Assembly: GCA_963848525.1 (NCBI GenBank)
Contig: CAWKDZ010000002.1
Span: 62,001 to 126,000, forward strand
Reading direction: 5' to 3'
Source of the DNA: JACCTU01 sp963848525
GTDB lineage: Bacteria; Actinomycetota; Thermoleophilia; Gaiellales; Gaiellaceae
Length of the DNA stretch: 64,000 nt
The position numbers were made by a program, and so were the translations under genes. Below are positions 9,901 through 18,404 of the stretch, piece after piece. The notes beneath the pieces are model-generated. The model saw nothing but the letters and a program-made list of their open reading frames with translations, did not search any database and had not been told where the DNA came from. Within the stretch, counting starts at the first letter, position 1, and every line of letters begins with the position of its first letter.

Positions 9901-11140
9901 TCGCACGCACGTCGAACGAGTGCGCACTTTCGGCGAGCCCGGTGTAGCTCTTCGGGCTCGTGCACGCGGCCCACGCGCCGCCGTCGAGCCGGCACTCGAA
10001 CGTCGAGCCGCTCTCGCTCGACGAGAAGGAGAAGGTCGCGTCGGTCGAGTTCGTCGGGTCGGCGGGCGCCAAGTCGATCGTGGTTTCGGGCGCGTTCATG
10101 TCGACGGTGAACGACCGGGTCAGCGGAGGGGCCAGGTTGTCGGCCGTGTCGCGTACGCGGACGCGAATCGAGTAGCCGCCGTCGGCCGCGAAGCTCGACG
10201 CCGGAAAGGCGAGCGTCCACGAGGTCGTGCCGGAGGCGGAGTGCCAGGTCTCCGTCGCGTCGGCGAACGCCGTGCCGTTCCAGTAGAGACCGTCGGCAAC
10301 GCGGCGGATCGAGAGCCTCAACGAGTCGACTGCGCCTCCGCCCGTGTCGGACGCGGTGCCGGAGAAGTCGTTCCAGGTCGAGGCGTTGTAGAGCCCCGAC
10401 GCGGCCGGGAAGGCGATCGTCCCGGTCGGGGCGGTCGTGTCGATCGTCCATGTGAAGCTCGCGGGGGTGGGGTCGGTGTTGTCGGCGGCGTCGCTCGCGC
10501 GGACGTCGAAGGTGTGCGAGCCCTGGGTCAGGCCGGTGTAGGCCTTCGGGCTGGTGCAGGTGTCCCAGGAGCCGCCGTCGAGGCGGCACTCGAACGTCGA
10601 GCCGCTCTCGCTCGACGAGAAGGAGAAGCTCGGGTCGCCCGAGTTGGTCGGGTTGCTCGGCTGCCCCGTGATCGTCGTGTTCGGCGCGCCGGTGTCGTAC
10701 GTGACCGAGTAGGCGTTCGGCGACTCGACGTTCGTCGCCGTGTCCGTCGCCCGCACGCGCACGACATAGTCGCCGTCGGCGGGGAAGTCACCGGCCGCGA
10801 ACGCCTGCGACCACGTCGCCGCGCCGCTCGCCACGAGCCAGCTCTCCGAGCCGGCTGCGAAGCCGGAGCCGTTCCACCAGAGGCCGGTGGCCACGCGCCG
10901 GATCGACACCTCGACGCGGTCGAGCGCGCCGCCGCCGGTGTCGGACGCGGTTCCCGCGATGTCGGCCCAGCCGGTGAAGTTGTACGTCCCGCCCGAGAGC
11001 GGGAACGAGACGACGGTCGCCGGCGTCGTCAGGTCGATCGTCCAACCGAAGGCTGCGGGCGAGGCGTCGGTGTTCCCGGCCGTGTCCGCTGGCCCGGACC
11101 TGGAACGTGTGCGCGCCCTGCGCGAGACCGGTGTAGCCAT
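3935..11140 (-). CDS. Giant Ig-like repeat surface protein, C-terminal reading frame (REC-like end)
   Basis: C-terminal 2,384 or so residues of one giant gene whose N-terminal part is in the next frame. One extra base near 11086 separates them; without it the two join as a single protein of about 3,932 aa (3935-15734). From N to C: alternating 'FECRLDGG' and 'GLYWNG' modules, about 13 modules of the DPG..LRGTVTL type, an FN3-like domain (about 4760-5090), a PASTA-like stretch (SLDEVKATLLDRGFLVG), a beta-rich domain, and a final 110 residues (about 3938-4275) with the beta-alpha order of a response-regulator receiver. The M at 11140 is only the first start in this frame, not a real start. Role is probably adhesion or cell-surface structure; no ligand can be inferred. 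Confidence 0.85.
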   Translation of the reverse strand: MATPVSRRARTRSRSGPADTAGNTDASPAAFGWTIDLTTPATVVSFPLSGGTYNFTGWADIAGTASDTGGGALDRVEVSIRRVATGLWWNGSGFAAGSESWLVASGAATWSQAFAAGDFPADGDYVVRVRATDTATNVESPNAYSVTYDTGAPNTTITGQPSNPTNSGDPSFSFSSSESGSTFECRLDGGSWDTCTSPKAYTGLTQGSHTFDVRASDAADNTDPTPASFTWTIDTTAPTGTIAFPAASGLYNASTWNDFSGTASDTGGGAVDSLRLSIRRVADGLYWNGTAFADATETWHSASGTTSWTLAFPASSFAADGGYSIRVRVRDTADNLAPPLTRSFTVDMNAPETTIDLAPADPTNSTDATFSFSSSESGSTFECRLDGGAWAACTSPKSYTGLAESAHSFDVRATDTAANVDASPAQDTWTIDTTAPQTTIASSPASPTNATGATFTFSSDESGSTFECRLDGGGWSACTSPKAYAGLVQGAHAFDVRATDAAGNVDASPANHAWTIDTTAPTSSVAFPSAGGWYNAAGWSNPGGTAADAGGSGLDRVELSLRSAASGLYWDGSGFNAVAESWQTATGTATWSYAFAGASFGADGDFVLRVRAHDAAGNVESASSRSFTVDTIPPETTIDSAPANPVNSASADFTFSADQAGSTFECRLDGGAWAACASPKSYTGLAEGSHTFDVRAIDPGANPDPTPALHAWVVDTVAPVVTMNDPGQYLRGTVVLSANATDTGGTGVASITFERSPAGAGTWTGIPATWDTTAAANGLYDLRVIATDNAGNAGTSAPITSRWVDNLKPTVAVVDPGIAVTGTVTIAANANDGHSGVKRVELQYLDGSTWTTIGIDTSAPYEASWAAGSLADGTYDLRAIATDHADNVETSATESTIVDNTDPTVSYTAPTDFGYVNAAAPDPFTLVADAADTGSGVKEVEFYECNAGGLSCTTSTSLGIDGSAPYEGSWPIPATDGVKHLRAVARDQAGRTAEVVVEVTVDRLEPDTTLASNPGNPSRDADPEFTFSSNEGGSIFECRLDGGVWAPCASPHTTAPLADGTRTFEVRAVDLAGNADPSPAAWTWLLDTTPPTASMDDPGPNLRQAITLTSTAADPGAEPSGIASVEYQYSVADANTWVATPALWDTTTVTDGLYDLRVVVTDNAGNVTESAPVEDRRVDNSPPASALEDPGANLRATVTLRASASDTGSGVQQVVFEVSPDGAAWSTIGIANAAPYELPFDTASLPDGLYFFRTTATDFAGNYAEGASVGPRRIDNTLPTASLADPGDNLRGTVTLSSVTDDPPGPPVASGISSVAYEALVGGTWTGISEIWPTTEVPDGLYDLRVNVTDVAGNQAFSNVVGSRRVDNTKPTTTHDAPSGWQPSAVTVTLSASDAGSGVSNTTYSIDGGSAQSGSSVNVSGDGIHTISFFSTDVAGNVESPQTATVMVDTTPPDPGASDPGNYLRGTVTLTANPSGGGGGGAEVTEVEFQHKRSSASTWTSLGVDTTGADNPPYTAFWATTPADDGSWDLRFIVRDEAGNENMVDLSSKIVDNTAPTGSLSSPLAGSMVSGNVTLGVSASDANPIASVEYFVGGGSVGSSTSAPFQVGWNSASTGDGPASISAVITDVAGNSTGTGSVGVTVDNFAPTVSLSGLPGNVSGSVGLSAAASGDTTQVTFQRRPVGGGGWTTVGTAGGAPWSATFDTTMVPDGDYELRAIAVDAGANSGTSNVVSTRVDNTDPSGLLTRPGGGATVGGAVQLEATASDNPGGSGLGSVTWQAQTGGGGYADVASDGSAPFETTWNVSGLPSGPYDLRIVVSDAAGNTFTSSPISITVDSVAPGVMLDDPGSPLSGVVALSATTTGDATSVTFSQSSAGAAAWSAIATDGSAPWTANFNTTTLGDGLYDLRALVTDAVGNTAASVVAGVRVDNFVPIIVSSVPASGSIVATASQISITSSEAIAALTGVTFDGAPAPPPTVSGSSATFNTGPLDEGTHTLAGTVRDAAGKSSAFSITFMVGVPAPAPPSAGGDDGDFSGVLPVVPAPTNFRGVIEPDGSLTLRWTPSTDADGEPFAIVLYVDGIATQTLAPGETAVNLGPFDPADRRRFAVVAVDADGTGSPLSNELRSTSVLAGRSLDEVKATLLDRGFLVGAVRGTGTVVADPVRPVLATVGGPVDLVLGDPGAPQSRFVFTVVGTKRYTPATRRFVAVRINSTRASQVTVTLVSPRGAQLHRWRFSVRAGVAVKRLTMPPRLRAPGRYRLVLSARSGRDAVTRKLSFQIPGKRTKPTKKPLEVVLAGGSNMRREIAASVANGIGVVSTVGEETWEVTGSPTRNVRVVVVDVDRYGLELVRDLRTVFPTLRIIALTNDPRRLAQSVRAGAAVAVPRSTPPKDLAKLINRLARR
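5090..8990 (-). repeat. Array of about 13 Ig-like modules (DPG..LRGTVTL type)
   Basis: Coding repeats inside the giant gene, each about 95-100 residues. They share an opening DPG-x-LRGTVTL-like strand, a central SVEYQYS or TVTFQRR strand, W-[ST]-x-I, D-G-x-Y-DLR-[VA]-x-[AV]-TD-x-AGN and a closing VDNxxPT linker. Copies diverge, so this is an old array. One FECRLDGG-type module is inserted at about 7870-8120. Confidence 0.75.
10516..10663. repeat. Near-identical DNA copy 1 within the module array
   Basis: 148 nt matching 11705-11852 at roughly nine in ten bases by eye, in the same orientation, offset 1,189 nt. The offset equals about four modules, which points to recent tandem duplication or gene conversion. 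Confidence 0.7.
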
Positions 11141-14100
11141 CCGGGCTCGTGCAGCTCGCCCACGAGCCGCCGTCGAGCCGGCACTCGGCGGTCGTGCCGG
11201 GCTCGCTCGCGGAGAAGGTGAAGTCAGGCGCGGTCGAGTTCGACGGATCGGTCGGGCTCGTGTCGATCGTCGTCTCGGGTGCGGTGTTGTCGATCGTGAA
11301 GGTTCGGCTGAGCGACGAGCCCTCGACGTTCCCCGCGGTGTCCGTCGCGCGTCTGCGGACGACGTACTGGCCGTCGGCCGGGAAGTTCGACGCCCCGAAC
11401 GCGAACGACCAGGATGCGGTCCCCGCGGCGGTGCGCCAGTTCTCGCCAGAGTCGGCGAACGAGGAGCCGTCCCAGTACAGGCCCGTCGACGAGCGGCGGA
11501 TCGAGACCTCGACGCGGTCGAGCGCGGCGCCGCCGGTGTCGGCAGCCGTCCCGCCGAACCCGGGCCAGCCGGCGGCGTTGTAGTCCGTCGCGCCCGGCTG
11601 GGCCAGCGTCGAGGTCGGCTCGGTCGTGTCGATCGTCCACGTGAAGGTCGCCGGGCTCGCGTCGGTGTTGCCCACGGCGTCCGTCGCGCGGACGTCGAAG
11701 GTGCGCGAGCCCTGGGTCAGGCCGGTGTAGGCCTTCGGGCTGGAGCAGGCGCTCCAGGAGCCGCCGTCGAGGCGGCACTCGAACGTCGAGCCGACTTCGC
11801 TCGCGGTGAAGGAGAAGCTCGGGTCGCCCGAGTTGGTCGGGTCGTTCGGCTGCGCCGTGATGTTCGTGTTCGGCGGGGTCGTGTCGATCGTGAACGTGCG
11901 GCTCGACGGGCTCTCCATGTTCGCCGCCGCGTCGACGGCGCGGACGCGGACGATGTAGTCGCCGTCGGCCGGGAAGCTCGAGAGTGCGAAGGCGAGCGAC
12001 CACGAGGCCGTTCCCGTCGCCGTCCGCCAGTTCTCGGAGGCGTCGGCGAAGCTCGAGCCGTTCCAGTAGAGCCCGTCCGTGACGCGGCGGATCGAGAGCT
12101 CGACGCGGTCGAGCGTCCCGCCCGGGTCCGACGCGGTGCCGCTGAAGTCGCTCCAGCCCGCGGCGCCGTACGTCGTCGCGCCGGGGAAACCGAGGCCCGA
12201 GGAGGGCGCGGTCGAGTCCTCGACGTAGGTGAACGCCGCCGAGCAGGTCGACTCGTTGCCGGCCGCGTCCGTCGCGGTCGCCCGGAAGCTCGTCGACGAG
12301 TCGGCCGGGACGCTGACCGAGAAGCCGGCGCCGGCGAACGTCGCCTGCGGGCCGCTCGCGGCAGGCGCACCGGAGCAGTCGCTCGTCGTGAAGAGCCGGA
12401 CCGTCGACCCGGCCTCGGCCGAGCCGCTCAGCTCGGGGTCGTTGTCGTTCGCCGGGGAGAGCGGGGCCGAGCTCGAGATCGTCGGGGCTGCGGGCGGGTT
12501 GGAATCTGCGGTGTACGAGACCGCCGTCGAGCACGGCGACACCGCGCCGTAGGAGTCGGTCGCGGTCGCCGTCAGGCTCGTCGTCGCGTTGTCCGCGACC
12601 GTGACGGTGATCCCGGCGCCGCCGAACGCGGCCGCCGTTCCGCTCGCCGCGAGCGGGCCGGAGCAGTCCGCGCTCGTGTAGAGCTTCACGGTCGATCCGA
12701 TGGGCGCGGTGCCGGTCACCTCGGGCGCCGTGTCGTTTGCCGGCGAGGCGGGCGAGGTGGCGAGGCCGGTCGGCGCGGCCGGCTGCGCCGCGACGGTGAT
12801 CGACGGCGAGCTCCCGAGCGTGACGAGCGCCCCGCTCGAGAGCGAGCGCTGCTTGGCCGTCCACGTCTGCGCGCCCGCGCTCGCCGGTGCACTTGCTCCG
12901 GGGCCGCCGCCCGCGGTCGAGCCGTAGACGACGTCGACGGTCGCTCCCCCGGCGAGCGTGAGCCCGGTGACGGTGATCGTCTGGCCGGCGACGGCGAGCG
13001 TGCCCGCGGTCGAGGTGGAGTAGCCGGCGGCGGTGGCGGTCGTCGACGGCGCGCTCCACGCGGCGGGGACGTCGATCGAGATCGCGCCGCTCACCATTCC
13101 ACCCGCGGCAGCCGTATAGGTGAAGGTGAGCGTGTTCCCGCTCGTCGCGTAGCCGACGGTCGTCGGCGCTCCGGACATCGTGCCGCTGCCGTTCGCGGAC
13201 GTCTGCGTGATCGACGGCGACGCCGCCAGGTTGACGAGCGTGCCGAGGTCGACCGAGCGCTGCTTGAACTGCCAAGTGACCGCGCCCGTCGTGGCGCTTG
13301 CGGTCGCGCCCGGACCGCCGCCTGCGCTCGAGCCGTAGACGATGTCGAAGGTCGCGCCGGCGGTGAGGGTGAGGCCGCTGACGGTGATCGTCTGGCCGGC
13401 GACGGCGAGCGTGCCCGCGGTCGAGGTGGCGTAGCCGGCGGCCGTCCCGGTCGTGGAAGGTGCGCTCCAGCCGGCGGGGACGTCCAGCGAGACCGAGCCG
13501 TTGGCCATCCCGCCGGTCGCTGCCGTGTAGGTGAAGGTGATGCTGTTGCCGGTCGACGACGCCGCGACCGCCGTCGTCCCGGTCGCCGCGGTCCCCGAGC
13601 CGTTCGGCGCGTTCTGCGTGATCGACGGGGACGCCGCGAGGCTCGTGAGCGTGCCGACGTCGACCGAGCGCTGCTTCGCCTGCCAGGTGACGGCGCCGGT
13701 CGTTGCGCTCGCGGTCGCGCCGGGGCCGCCGCCCGCGGTCGAGCCGTACACGATGGTGAAGGTGGCGCCTGCGGTGAGGGTGAGGCCGGAGACGGTGATC
13801 GTCTGGCCGGCGACGGCGAGCGTTCCCGCGGTCGAGGTGGCGTGGCCGGCGGCGGTGCCGGTGGTCGAGGGCGCGCTCCAGCCGGCGGGGACGTCGAGCG
13901 AGACCGAGCCGTTGGCCATCCCGCCGGTCGCGGCCGTGTACGTGAAGGTGATCGTGTTGGCGATCGAGGAGGCGGCGACGTTCGAGCGCGAGGCGGTCAG
14001 CGTGCCGGAGCCGTTCGGCGCGTTCTGCGTCACGCTCGGCTGGGCGGCGAGGTTCGTGAGCGTGCCGCCGGCCGTGCCCTTCTGCTGCGCCGTCCACGTG

Positions 14101-15734
14101 ACGGCGCCGGTGGTCGCCGACGCGGTCGCGCCGGGACCGCCGCCCGCGGTCGAGCCGTAGGTGATCGTGGCCGTCGCGCTGCCGGCGAGCGTGAGGTTCG
14201 AGACGACGATCGTCTGGCCGGTGAACGAGAGCGTCCCGGCCGAGACAGTCGTGTGACCCGCCGAGGTCCCGGTCGCCGACGGGGCGCTCCACGGCGCCGG
14301 GACTGTCAGGCGCACCTCGCCGGCCACGAGGCCGTCGGCCGGCGCGGTGTAGGTCCAGACGAGCGTGTTGCCCGTCGAGGACGCGGCGACGTTGGTGCGG
14401 TCGGGGGCGATCGTGCCGAGGCCGTCCGGCGGCTCGCGCCGAAGCGCGACGAGGTGGGCCGCCCAGACGGCGTTCGCGCTCACGCCCGCGGTCTTGTTGC
14501 CCGAGCCGCCGGCGGCCGCCTGCAGGCCGTCGGAGGCGGTTACGCGCATGCGGTTGGCGGCCGGGTTGCCGGTGCTGATCGCGGTCGCGAACTGCGTCAC
14601 GCCCTGTCCGCCGGTCTGTGTCAGCGTGACGTTGCCGGACGCGCTGTAGAGCGGGACGAGCATCGAGTCGGCGAAGTTCGTGGTTACGCCGCTCGCGGTC
14701 GCGGTGTTGCTCGTGCCGGAGTTCTGGCTCCACGCGTCGATCGGAGCGGTCGAGTGGACGTCCGAGTACGCGGAGATCACTCCGGCGGCGTGCGCGTTCC
14801 CCGTCCAGGTGAAGTTGGTCCCGAGCGCGGCCGAGTTCGTCGCCCAGAAGACGGACTGCCTGTGCGTCCCGCCCGAGTTCCGCGCGTTGATCAGCGTCCA
14901 GCCGCCCGGCGCCGTCACCACAGCGTTGTTCCGGACCGCGATCTCCGCGACGAGGATGTCGCCGACGTTGCCCGGGCGCGTAATGGTCAGCGAGGTCGTG
15001 TTGCCCGCGGAGCTCGCGGTGTTGAATGCGGTCCGCGCGATGTTCGGGTCGATTACGTAGGGGACAGGGAGGTCGGCGTCGTCGAGCACGAGCGCGAGCG
15101 TCCAGGTGCGCCCGGACCGCTCGAGCGTCCAACGCGTGTTCGTCGGCGTGACGTTCCGGCGCCCGGCGTCGAAGATCGCGGCCGGCTGAATGCGAATTCC
15201 GGCCGAGCGAGTGCCGCGCACGAAGTCGACGCCGCCGTCGGCCGCGACCGTCGGCGTGAGGCCGGGCGCGTCGAGCGTCCAGCGCCACGTGCGCTTGCCC
15301 TGGCGCTCTTCGACCCTCAAGTACTGCTCGAGGCCGTACTCCCCGCGGAAGACCACTCCCTCGCGACCGAACGGCGCGGGCCGCGACGCGCCGCGCAGGT
15401 GGCGCTGCCACGCCCCGGACGCGCCGGCGAACGCGACGCCGACGGCCGCACCGTCGCGTTCGAAGCGGACGGAGCGACCGACGTGAAGGCGAACGTTGGG
15501 CGCGGGCTTCCTGACGAGGGACGCGGCCGCCTGCGGCGAGCCGAGCGTCGTCGCCAGGAAGTCCCGAGCCTCCGTGGCCTGCGGCTCCCGGTGGCCGGCG
15601 AGCTGAGCCAGGAGCAACAGGGCGGCGAGTCCCGCGGCGAGTGCCGCGGTGAGAGCGATCCCGAGCTGCATGCGGCTGCGCCCGGCAGTTGCCGAGCGCT
15701 GTTGGAACCGCCGCAGTTCAGAGATGCTCGCCAA
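10788..15734 (-). CDS. Giant Ig-like repeat surface protein, N-terminal reading frame
   Basis: First 1,550 or so residues of the giant gene; downstream of about 11086 this frame is garbage and the 3935-11140 frame continues. TTG start at 15734 with GGAAAGG 5 nt upstream; an internal Met at residue 22 is a weaker alternative. Order: signal anchor (about residues 24-46, LGIALTAALAAGLAALLLL), a unique N-terminal domain to about residue 436 (GKRTWRWTLDAPGL, then PYVIDPNIARTAFNT and a lectin-like GDILVAEIAVRNN..APGGWTLI stretch), four 135-aa repeats (12793-14425), two 97-aa Ig-like repeats with VKLYTSADCSGP and VRLFTTSDCSGA, then the A/B array. It is divergent from the methylmalonyl-CoA mutase gene. 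Probably an adhesin or envelope filament. Confidence 0.85.
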   Translation of the reverse strand: MASISELRRFQQRSATAGRSRMQLGIALTAALAAGLAALLLLAQLAGHREPQATEARDFLATTLGSPQAAASLVRKPAPNVRLHVGRSVRFERDGAAVGVAFAGASGAWQRHLRGASRPAPFGREGVVFRGEYGLEQYLRVEERQGKRTWRWTLDAPGLTPTVAADGGVDFVRGTRSAGIRIQPAAIFDAGRRNVTPTNTRWTLERSGRTWTLALVLDDADLPVPYVIDPNIARTAFNTASSAGNTTSLTITRPGNVGDILVAEIAVRNNAVVTAPGGWTLINARNSGGTHRQSVFWATNSAALGTNFTWTGNAHAAGVISAYSDVHSTAPIDAWSQNSGTSNTATASGVTTNFADSMLVPLYSASGNVTLTQTGGQGVTQFATAISTGNPAANRMRVTASDGLQAAAGGSGNKTAGVSANAVWAAHLVALRREPPDGLGTIAPDRTNVAASSTGNTLVWTYTAPADGLVAGEVRLTVPAPWSAPSATGTSAGHTTVSAGTLSFTGQTIVVSNLTLAGSATATITYGSTAGGGPGATASATTGAVTWTAQQKGTAGGTLTNLAAQPSVTQNAPNGSGTLTASRSNVAASSIANTITFTYTAATGGMANGSVSLDVPAGWSAPSTTGTAAGHATSTAGTLAVAGQTITVSGLTLTAGATFTIVYGSTAGGGPGATASATTGAVTWQAKQRSVDVGTLTSLAASPSITQNAPNGSGTAATGTTAVAASSTGNSITFTYTAATGGMANGSVSLDVPAGWSAPSTTGTAAGYATSTAGTLAVAGQTITVSGLTLTAGATFDIVYGSSAGGGPGATASATTGAVTWQFKQRSVDLGTLVNLAASPSITQTSANGSGTMSGAPTTVGYATSGNTLTFTYTAAAGGMVSGAISIDVPAAWSAPSTTATAAGYSTSTAGTLAVAGQTITVTGLTLAGGATVDVVYGSTAGGGPGASAPASAGAQTWTAKQRSLSSGALVTLGSSPSITVAAQPAAPTGLATSPASPANDTAPEVTGTAPIGSTVKLYTSADCSGPLAASGTAAAFGGAGITVTVADNATTSLTATATDSYGAVSPCSTAVSYTADSNPPAAPTISSSAPLSPANDNDPELSGSAEAGSTVRLFTTSDCSGAPAASGPQATFAGAGFSVSVPADSSTSFRATATDAAGNESTCSAAFTYVEDSTAPSSGLGFPGATTYGAAGWSDFSGTASDPGGTLDRVELSIRRVTDGLYWNGSSFADASENWRTATGTASWSLAFALSSFPADGDYIVRVRAVDAAANMESPSSRTFTIDTTPPNTNITAQPNDPTNSGDPSFSFTASEVGSTFECRLDGGSWSACSSPKAYTGLTQGSRTFDVRATDAVGNTDASPATFTWTIDTTEPTSTLAQPGATDYNAAGWPGFGGTAADTGGAALDRVEVSIRRSSTGLYWDGSSFADSGENWRTAAGTASWSFAFGASNFPADGQYVVRRRATDTAGNVEGSSLSRTFTIDNTAPETTIDTSPTDPSNSTAPDFTFSASEPGTTAECRLDGGSWASCTSPDGYTGLAQGAHTFQVRASGHGREHRRLARSLRLDDRPDDAGDRRLVPALGRDVQLHRLGRHRGNRVRHRRRRARPRRGVDPARGHRPLVERLRLRSRLGELARGERRGDVVAGVRGR
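11086..11087 (-). other. Apparent single-base insertion (frameshift) in the giant gene
   Basis: On the coding strand the sequence reads GCC AGC GGA CAC GGC. Removing one G gives GCC AGC GAC ACG GCC, i.e. RAS-DTAGNTDASPA, exactly the module consensus (compare RATDAVGNTDASPA at the same place in a sister module). Removal also makes the whole span 3935-15734 a multiple of three. Confidence 0.8.
11705..11852. repeat. Near-identical DNA copy 2 within the module array
   Basis: Partner of 10516-10663. Both encode the C-terminal half of one type-B module with the FECRLDGGSW core. Identity at DNA level is higher than between other module pairs. Confidence 0.7.
12793..14425 (-). repeat. Four tandem 135-aa repeats in the giant protein
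   Basis: Copies begin near 14420, 14007, 13597 and 13191. Shared features are VAASSTGNT, FTYTAATGGMANGSVSLDVP, GWSAPSTTGTAAG, AGTLAVAGQTITVSGLTL and YGSTAGGGPGATASATTGAV. The middle copies are almost identical at DNA level, so slippage or recombination is likely here. Confidence 0.8.
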
Positions 15735-15914
15735 GCTCGCCTTTCCTTCGCACGCGCGTGCCCGCGCGTACCGAAGAGATCGGCATCCGGGCGCGTGGCC
15801 TGAGGTCCGAGCGGGCGATTCCCCCTTCCGGGGGAGCCGGGCTAACCCTCGAGTCGAGGCTTACGCCTGGCGGGCCATCGCTGGCGGTTGGACCCCCGCC
15901 GTAGAATCCGCCCA
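15735..15914. promoter_or_regulatory. Structured divergent leader between giant gene and mutase gene
   Basis: 180 nt with several hairpins. Read on the minus strand they are GCCA-GCGA-TGGC (15874-15885, GNRA loop), GGC-GTAA-GCC (15858-15867), CTCG-ACT-CGAG (15848-15858) and a 6-bp stem with a GGAA GNRA loop (15820-15835). Two GNRA hairpins ahead of an adhesin-like gene bring a signalling-nucleotide riboswitch to mind, but I could not fit a known class. Confidence 0.3.
15902..15907 (+). promoter_or_regulatory. -10 box TAGAAT for the mutase large subunit
   Basis: TAGAAT (5 of 6 to TATAAT) ends exactly 7 nt before the ATG at 15915. No Shine-Dalgarno is present, so a leaderless transcript is expected. 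Confidence 0.5.
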
Positions 15915-17576
<1,662 letters not shown>

Positions 17577-17577
17577 C

Positions 17578-17599
17578 GGACCTGACCGGTCTCAGAGAC
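17578..17599. repeat. Left inverted repeat / REP-like hairpin
   Basis: Starts GGACCTGACCGGTCTC; contains the palindrome GTCTCAGAGAC (17589-17599). Partner is the reverse complement of 18238-18259 with one mismatch. Confidence 0.75.
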
Positions 17600-17677
17600 G
17601 AATACGTAAGCGTCACGAATCACTGACGGCCGTGTAACGATCACTCCAGCTCGCCGAGTCGTCGAGCGAGCTCGTTC

Positions 17678-17683
17678 TACCGT
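17678..17683 (+). promoter_or_regulatory. Candidate -10 box (TACCGT) for the transposase
   Basis: TACCGT ends 7 nt before the GTG at 17691, the same geometry as other leaderless genes here. This supports GTG 17691 rather than the in-frame GTG at 17682. Confidence 0.35.
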
Positions 17684-17690
17684 GGGACTC

Positions 17691-18404
17691 GTGCCGTATC
17701 CGCCGCGACTACAGGTCGCCGGCGCGGTGTACCACGTCTCGACCAAGGGGACGGGTCCATGCGAGCTCTTTCGCGACCCGGAGGATCGCTTCATGTTCCT
17801 CCGCATGTTGCGCCACGTGACCCGGAAGTACCGATGGAAGTGCCACGCCTACTGCTTGATGAGCACGCACTTCCATCTCGTCGTGACGACGCCGGAGCCG
17901 AACATCGGCCGCTGCATGCAGAGCCTGAACAGCGTCTACGCACGCGAGTTCAACAAGCGATACGGACGGCTGGGACATCTCGTGTCAGCCCGGTACTCGA
18001 GTCGGTCGATCGAGACCGAGGGGCACGCGCTGGAGGTCTGTCGCTACGTCCCACTCAACCCCGTGCGCGCCGGTCTCTGCGCCAGGCCGGAGGACTGGTA
18101 CTGGAGCAGCTACGCAGGGACGATCGGCGTACGTGAGGAGCTGCCGTTCGTCGACAGCGCGTGGGTGCTGCGCTGGTTCGGCCACGACGTCCTCGGCGCT
18201 CGACGCACGCTGCGGGACTTCGTCGACGCGGGAGTCGGTCTCAGAGACCGGTCAGGTCCCGAACCGGCACTAGAGCTCGAGCTCGTAGCCGTCGTGGACC
18301 TGTTCGAAGCGCGGGTCGAGCTCCCGCTCCGAGGGGCGGTGCGTGAGCAGGAGGCGCTTCGCGCCCGCGAGCTGGAAGGCGTCGTCGGCCTCGTCCGCCG
18401 CTAG
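17691..18404 (+). CDS. REP-associated tyrosine transposase (RAYT, Y1_Tnp)
   Basis: Single-strand DNA endonuclease of the IS200/IS605-related Y1 family that acts on REP hairpins. Seen: start PYPPRLQVAGAVYHVSTKG, HUH motif H60-F-H62 in LMSTHFHLVVTTPE, candidate catalytic Tyr83 in SVYAREFNKRYGRLGHL, then VCRYVPLNPVRAGLC and WYWSSYAG, typical of RAYTs. The family-like part ends near residue 182. After that the frame reads through the right inverted repeat and 135 nt of the opposite MBL gene to the first stop at 18402, so the last 55 or so residues are probably not native. Probably domesticated or a single-copy REPtron. Confidence 0.85.
   Translation: MPYPPRLQVAGAVYHVSTKGTGPCELFRDPEDRFMFLRMLRHVTRKYRWKCHAYCLMSTHFHLVVTTPEPNIGRCMQSLNSVYAREFNKRYGRLGHLVSARYSSRSIETEGHALEVCRYVPLNPVRAGLCARPEDWYWSSYAGTIGVREELPFVDSAWVLRWFGHDVLGARRTLRDFVDAGVGLRDRSGPEPALELELVAVVDLFEARVELPLRGAVREQEALRARELEGVVGLVRR
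18238..18259. repeat. Right inverted repeat / REP-like hairpin
   Basis: Contains the 13-nt perfect palindrome GGTCTCAGAGACC at 18237-18249, followed by GGTCAGGTCC. Reverse complement matches 17578-17599 at 21 of 22 positions. Confidence 0.75.

Larger units (their letters stand above)
8990..12210 (-). repeat. Alternating two-type module array (GLYWNG and FECRLDGG)
   Basis: Coding repeats. Type A (about 110 aa) carries YNAAGW, LDRVELSIRR, GLYWNGSSFAD, WSxAF and FPADGxYxVRVRAxDxAxN. Type B (about 85 aa) carries PTNS.DxSFSFSSSE.GSTFECRLDGG.W..C.SPK.YTGLxxG.HTFDVRAxD and TWTIDTT. I count five A and six B here. Each B module has two or three Cys, which may pair within the module. Confidence 0.75.
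17578..18259 (+). mobile_element. REP-associated (RAYT) element with inverted ends
   Basis: 682-bp unit bounded by 22-nt inverted repeats (17578-17599 and 18238-18259) that match at 21 of 22 bases, enclosing a Y1/IS200-like transposase. Each end contains its own small palindrome around GTCTC-A-GAGAC. It sits precisely between the mutase stop (17576) and the MBL stop (18270). No second copy of the end sequence was noticed elsewhere in the window. Confidence 0.75.

Noticed and set aside
5090..14425. Direct repeats that could suggest a CRISPR or satellite array
   Set aside because: Periods are 250-410 nt, diverged and multiples of three, and they encode Ig-like modules; no short spaced repeats.
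15735..15914. Cobalamin riboswitch for the B12-dependent mutase
   Set aside because: No B12 box or its long-range loop was found, and the mutase has a -10 box 7 nt before its ATG, leaving no leader.
18260..18404. Taking the RAYT protein's last 55 residues as a real domain
   Set aside because: They are translated from the inverted repeat and the antisense of the conserved MBL gene and have no resemblance to RAYT tails.
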